Positions 62,201-64,000 of a stretch of DNA of 64,000 nucleotides are shown piece after piece. Location: assembly GCA_965279195.1 (NCBI GenBank), contig CBDIHP010000032.1, positions 131,116 through 195,115 of the forward strand, given 5' to 3'. Below the pieces are notes generated by a model. The model made no database searches and was not told the origin of the DNA. It saw only the letters and a list, made by a program, of their open reading frames with translations. Made by a program: the position numbers and the translations under genes. This DNA is from CBDIHP01 sp965279195. GTDB lineage: Bacteria > Planctomycetota > Planctomycetia > Isosphaerales > Isosphaeraceae. How positions within the stretch are numbered: the first letter of the stretch is position 1; every line of letters starts with the position of its first letter.

Positions 62201-62695
62201 CGCCGCCACGCCGTCCGGGCCGGCGAAGGACTCGTTGAACCCGAAGAAACAGAGCATCGTGTCCGCGCCGAAGCTCCGGAGCGGGTCGTCGAGGCGGGTG
62301 TAGTCGTTGGCCCGCTGGCGATTGCCGACCTCGTCCGCCGGGCGGGCGAAGTTGCGGACGACCAGGTCCTTGCCGGCGGTCCGGAGCTGGAGCCGGGTCT
62401 CGAAGTCGCCGAAGAGGTTCATCCGCTCGGCGGTCGAGTTGCCGACCAGGGCGATGCGCTCGCCCGTGATGAATTCCAGGGGCAGCTTGCTCGGGGGCAG
62501 GTCGGCCCGCTTCGGCCGGGCGGGCAGCTTGAGCATGCCCTCGGCGCCCTGGGGGATGGCGGCCTTGGGTTGGGCCTTGGCCTTGGCTTTGGCCTTGGGG
62601 CGCTGGGAGTAGGCGTACGATGTGAAGACCAGCGAGGCGATCAGCAGGCCGCCGACGAGCGGCCCGGATCGCCCCAGGGAGATCCGACGCGGCAT
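59297..62695 (-). CDS. SGNH hydrolase-PVC dehydrogenase-HEAT-cytochrome c fusion
   Basis: 1132 residues, exported (GPLVGGLLIASLVFTSYAYS), with a KAKAKAKAQPKAA linker. An SGNH/GDSL-like domain comes first (GERIALVGNSTAERMNLFGDFE, CFFGFNESFAGPDG, GAHVQEAGDKAVGEAL). The PVC-type membrane-bound dehydrogenase propeller follows (FADETKFPELAKPVQMSFDAKGRLWV, ILEDTDKDGKADKSTIFYD, MIGPDGALWFGDWANPLIGH). Helical HEAT-like repeats lead to a C-terminal c-type haem domain, CTACHKALNEGADFGPNM, ending with the usual MSPVELLDVVTFLHSLK. The enzyme should act outside the cytoplasm, combining ester hydrolysis with oxidation; substrates are unknown. GNST replaces the common GDS motif. Confidence 0.92.
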   Translation of the reverse strand: MPRRISLGRSGPLVGGLLIASLVFTSYAYSQRPKAKAKAKAQPKAAIPQGAEGMLKLPARPKRADLPPSKLPLEFITGERIALVGNSTAERMNLFGDFETRLQLRTAGKDLVVRNFARPADEVGNRQRANDYTRLDDPLRSFGADTMLCFFGFNESFAGPDGVAAYKAAYESFLDEYAKTYPRDDAGSKPRFVLISPIAFEPTGDPLLPEGSKENANLKLYAEATKAVAEKRGLAYVDIFTPTLTAFTAQPGLQYTINGAHVQEAGDKAVGEALDGALFADNGAGVSNSPLFAKLKAAVNDKSWVHLQDYRMLNGWYVYGGRRTWDTETFPREYLKIRNMAKVRDTYVWDIAQGKPVAEKPDDSETGDLITPATRFGESRQKYSEDQEAGPRILPPDEFIKTATVPPGFEIKLFADETKFPELAKPVQMSFDAKGRLWVSTMPSYPQWKPGDPRPSDKLVILEDTDKDGKADKSTIFYDKLHCPTGFEFFDGGVLVVDQPRIIFLKDTDGDDKADKVVHALDGFATEDTHHTVGAFEMSPSGLVHMLEGIAMSTTVETPWGPFRNFGSSGAYVLDPRTWKIRHFNTPGYGNPWCYVFNEWGQGICGDGTGANQHWDTPLSGKQYPGRKGLNPVFDTEGMRPVVGSDFLVSRAFPDDVQGQFIYACVINMNGIPRWEIKDDGAGYHGTRVRMNPADRNTAYDLIKSTDKHFRPVDPMIGPDGALWFGDWANPLIGHMQYSQRDPYRDHIHGRVYRLVYKEKPLLKPITQEGKGLAEIFDQLRTYEWRTRYHARRAIQARPKAEALAAAAAWLKALDPNDKDYDRLRCEVLWTQESYHAVDLDLLKSLLKAKTADARAAATRVLADERDRFPEAFALLAEAAKDEHPRVTTEALRGLSYFETSEAANAVLAGLKVHPGDYYVNYTADAAMGANLDVWRGPYLKGEIGGIAPSARKMLDSILAMDKKAGEILPYLQTLLGRDPATAEQRNKAMQAISDTSGGNAERGRAIFRRSCTACHKALNEGADFGPNMEKVGTRLTRYKIVESIIEPNAELDPKYNSTSVAMNDGKVYTGLLAGETPTEIMIYDGKQKHTLKKADIEERRVLKQSSMPEGLAAAMSPVELLDVVTFLHSLK

Positions 62696-62800
62696 GACAG
62701 ACTCCAGGGTTCCGCTTCGTGAGAAGGTGGGCGTGGGAATGCCATCAACTTAGAGCATTCCCCGCCCGACTTCCACGGCCCACCCCCCGGAGCCGCTCAC

Positions 62801-63502
62801 TCATCCCGCCGGCTTGGCCGGCTTGCGGGGACTCAGGTAGAGGGTCACCGGCGTGCCGCGCGGGGGCATCCTGGCGGTGTTGGCCACGAAGCTGCGGTCG
62901 GCGTCGCTCTGGCTGGAGCGGATCGGCAGGTCGAGGATGGCCGAGGGGAAGTTGGCCACGGTGATCAGGTCCCCCTCGTCGGCGGCGTAGAGCCGCTGCT
63001 TGGTCATGGGGTCGTCGAAGACCTCGCTGCCGGCGAAGACCCAGTCCTTCTCAAGGGCCTTCCTGGCTCGGGGATCGAGGATCCACTCGCGGGCGTCGGC
63101 CGTCTGGACCTTGCCCCTGGCCTCCCACTCCAGCTCGATCTTGATCGCCGTCCCCTGCGGCGGGACGAACTTGGGCTCGAACTTGACCGACGAGCCGGCC
63201 TCCGCGCCCGTGAGCAGCAGCCCGGCGTGGATCATTTTGGGGGCCGTCTCGACGACCAGGGTGGACTCGTGCTCCTTGGTCCCCTTGAGACAGAGCAGGT
63301 GTTCGAGCGAGCCGTCGGTCAGGGCGACCCGGGCCCGCATCACCAGGCGGCGGGACTTGGGGTCGAACCAGAGGTTCTTCGCCAGCGACTTCCAGGCGGG
63401 GTCGGGCTTGAAGGCGTCCGGGGGAGGGGGGGCATTGAAGTCGAGTTCCTTGGGGACCTGGAACCCGAGCACGGCGACGGAGAGGACGAGCGGCACGAGC
63501 AT
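62801..63502 (-). CDS. YdjY-domain exported protein
   Basis: 233 residues with a short signal (LVPLVLSVAVLGFQVP). The body matches the YdjY-type domain found with ferredoxins and in planctomycetes: LLCLKGTKEHESTLVVETAPKMIHAGLLLTG, IELEWEARGKVQTADAREWI, DWVFAGSEVFDDP and GDLITVANFPSAILDLPIRSS. The biochemical role is unknown. It shares direction with the dehydrogenase fusion downstream (105 bases), perhaps one transcript. Confidence 0.85.
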   Translation of the reverse strand: MLVPLVLSVAVLGFQVPKELDFNAPPPPDAFKPDPAWKSLAKNLWFDPKSRRLVMRARVALTDGSLEHLLCLKGTKEHESTLVVETAPKMIHAGLLLTGAEAGSSVKFEPKFVPPQGTAIKIELEWEARGKVQTADAREWILDPRARKALEKDWVFAGSEVFDDPMTKQRLYAADEGDLITVANFPSAILDLPIRSSQSDADRSFVANTARMPPRGTPVTLYLSPRKPAKPAG

Positions 63503-63570
63503 GGTTGCGGCCTCCGTTGGGATCGGCACATTCTCCTGAATGGGAGCGTAGCCGCTCGGCGCGGGAAACG

Positions 63571-63604
63571 CAAAAAGGCCGTCAGGAGCGGGTCCTGACG
63601 GCCT
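63571..63604 (-). terminator. Terminator of the secretin gene
   Basis: A 12-base perfect stem (63576-63587 with 63593-63604) has a five-base loop. On the minus strand it is followed by TTTTT (63572-63576). It ends the minus-strand secretin transcript. Confidence 0.88.
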
Positions 63605-63696
63605 AACGCGTTGGGAAGTGTTCGTCGGGGTCCCGGGCGGGTTTCAGTCGGTCACCCGGCCCGGGTCGGTCGGTCGGTCCTGCGAGTCGTGCCCGA

Positions 63697-64000
63697 TCAG
63701 AGCGACGACGGCGGGACGCCCAGCTTCTCTTCTTCTTCCTCGAGGATGATGATCCGCGGGGTGACCATCAGCATCAGGGACTCGGTCCGGCGGCCGATGC
63801 CGACGTTCCGGAAGAGGCGGTTGATCATCGGGGTCTTGGAGAGCACCGGCACGCCGAATTCGAGCCGCTGCTCACGCATCCGCTTGACGCCGCCGAGGAG
63901 GACCGTACCGCCGTCGGGCACCGTCACCGTGGTGTTCATGGTGGTGGTGGTGAACTCGGGCAGCTGGATCTGGCCCTGGACGCTGGTGGCGTTGCCGCCC
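63697..64000 (-). CDS. Secretin (GspD/PilQ-type) C-terminal end, 5' part outside window
   Basis: The last 100 residues or so are present and the frame stays open to the right edge. NTTVTVPDGGTVLLGGVKRMREQRLEFGVPVLSKTPMINRLFRN is the secretin signature (VPDGxTxxLGG and the GxPxLxxIPxxxxLF equivalent). LMLMVTPRIIILEEEEEKLG closes the barrel. Secretins form the outer-membrane ring of type II secretion or type IV pilus systems; which one cannot be told here. Confidence 0.9.
   Translation of the reverse strand, partial: GGNATSVQGQIQLPEFTTTTMNTTVTVPDGGTVLLGGVKRMREQRLEFGVPVLSKTPMINRLFRNVGIGRRTESLMLMVTPRIIILEEEEEKLGVPPSSL

Noticed and set aside
59129..62722. 1197-codon open frame on the plus strand
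   Set aside because: It is antisense to the SGNH-PVC dehydrogenase gene and has shadow-like composition.
1..64000. CRISPR array, prophage or restriction/defence island
   Set aside because: No spaced direct repeats, cas, integrase other than the IS transposase, phage structural or restriction genes were found.

Overview
The window is GC-rich bacterial chromosome from a planctomycete, most likely of the Isosphaeraceae/Gemmatales type. This is inferred from family content, not from a marker-gene match. The diagnostic families are a PSCyt1/DUF1549/DUF1553 cytochrome with two DUF1501 genes, a PVC-type membrane-bound dehydrogenase fused to a haem domain, a DUF1080 protein, an ECF sigma factor next to a Ser/Thr kinase, and four exported proteins with the planctomycete LEPR-XLL-like N-terminal motif.

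Layout. 1-5031 is the 5' part of a giant repeat-rich LEPR surface protein running off the left edge. 5380-8157 is an ECF sigma factor followed by a zinc-ribbon/kinase/PD40 protein. 8379-13828 is a tight minus-strand operon (PSCyt cytochrome, DUF1501, DUF1501). 14023-15567 is a GH68 levansucrase-like enzyme with a LEPR N-terminus. 15827-24118 holds housekeeping genes: RlmN-like methyltransferase, HtrA, NAD-dependent epimerase, CinA and RecQ. tRNA-Glu(CTC) with a perfect terminator follows at 24302-24424. 24588-30419 holds a zinc-ribbon membrane protein, an SRPBCC protein, a Gfo/Idh/MocA oxidoreductase, an Ldh2-type dehydrogenase and an aldose epimerase. 31360-33470 is a translationally coupled two-component pair. 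A DRG-like GTPase, an M1 peptidase and a short MetE-core protein come next. An IS481-type element (37883-39272) has landed in a palindromic repeat. 39503-44035 holds an UlaG-like hydrolase, xylulokinase and a membrane glycosyltransferase. 44133-49867 holds a beta-helix LEPR protein, a monohaem cytochrome and a ceramidase-LamG protein. 50150-55580 holds a porin-like protein divergent from a GlcG/HbpS-domain LEPR protein and its small His-rich secreted neighbour. 55786-64000 holds an FHA-GAF-nucleotide cyclase, DUF1080, the SGNH-PVC dehydrogenase-cytochrome fusion, a YdjY-domain protein and the 3' end of a secretin.

Together the genes suggest a cell with heavy investment in exported enzymes and surface proteins for glycan turnover, many secretion-dependent redox proteins, and complex signalling. 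No phage, CRISPR or classical defence island is visible.

The least explained signal is non-coding. Two families of short elements are built from mirrored hairpins. One pair (28041-28181 and 59138-59277, about 140 bp) sits at convergent gene ends directly after terminators. The other pair (30481-30637, and 37865-39418 once the IS is removed; 157 and 159 bp) has hairpins whose stems differ by paired compensatory changes.
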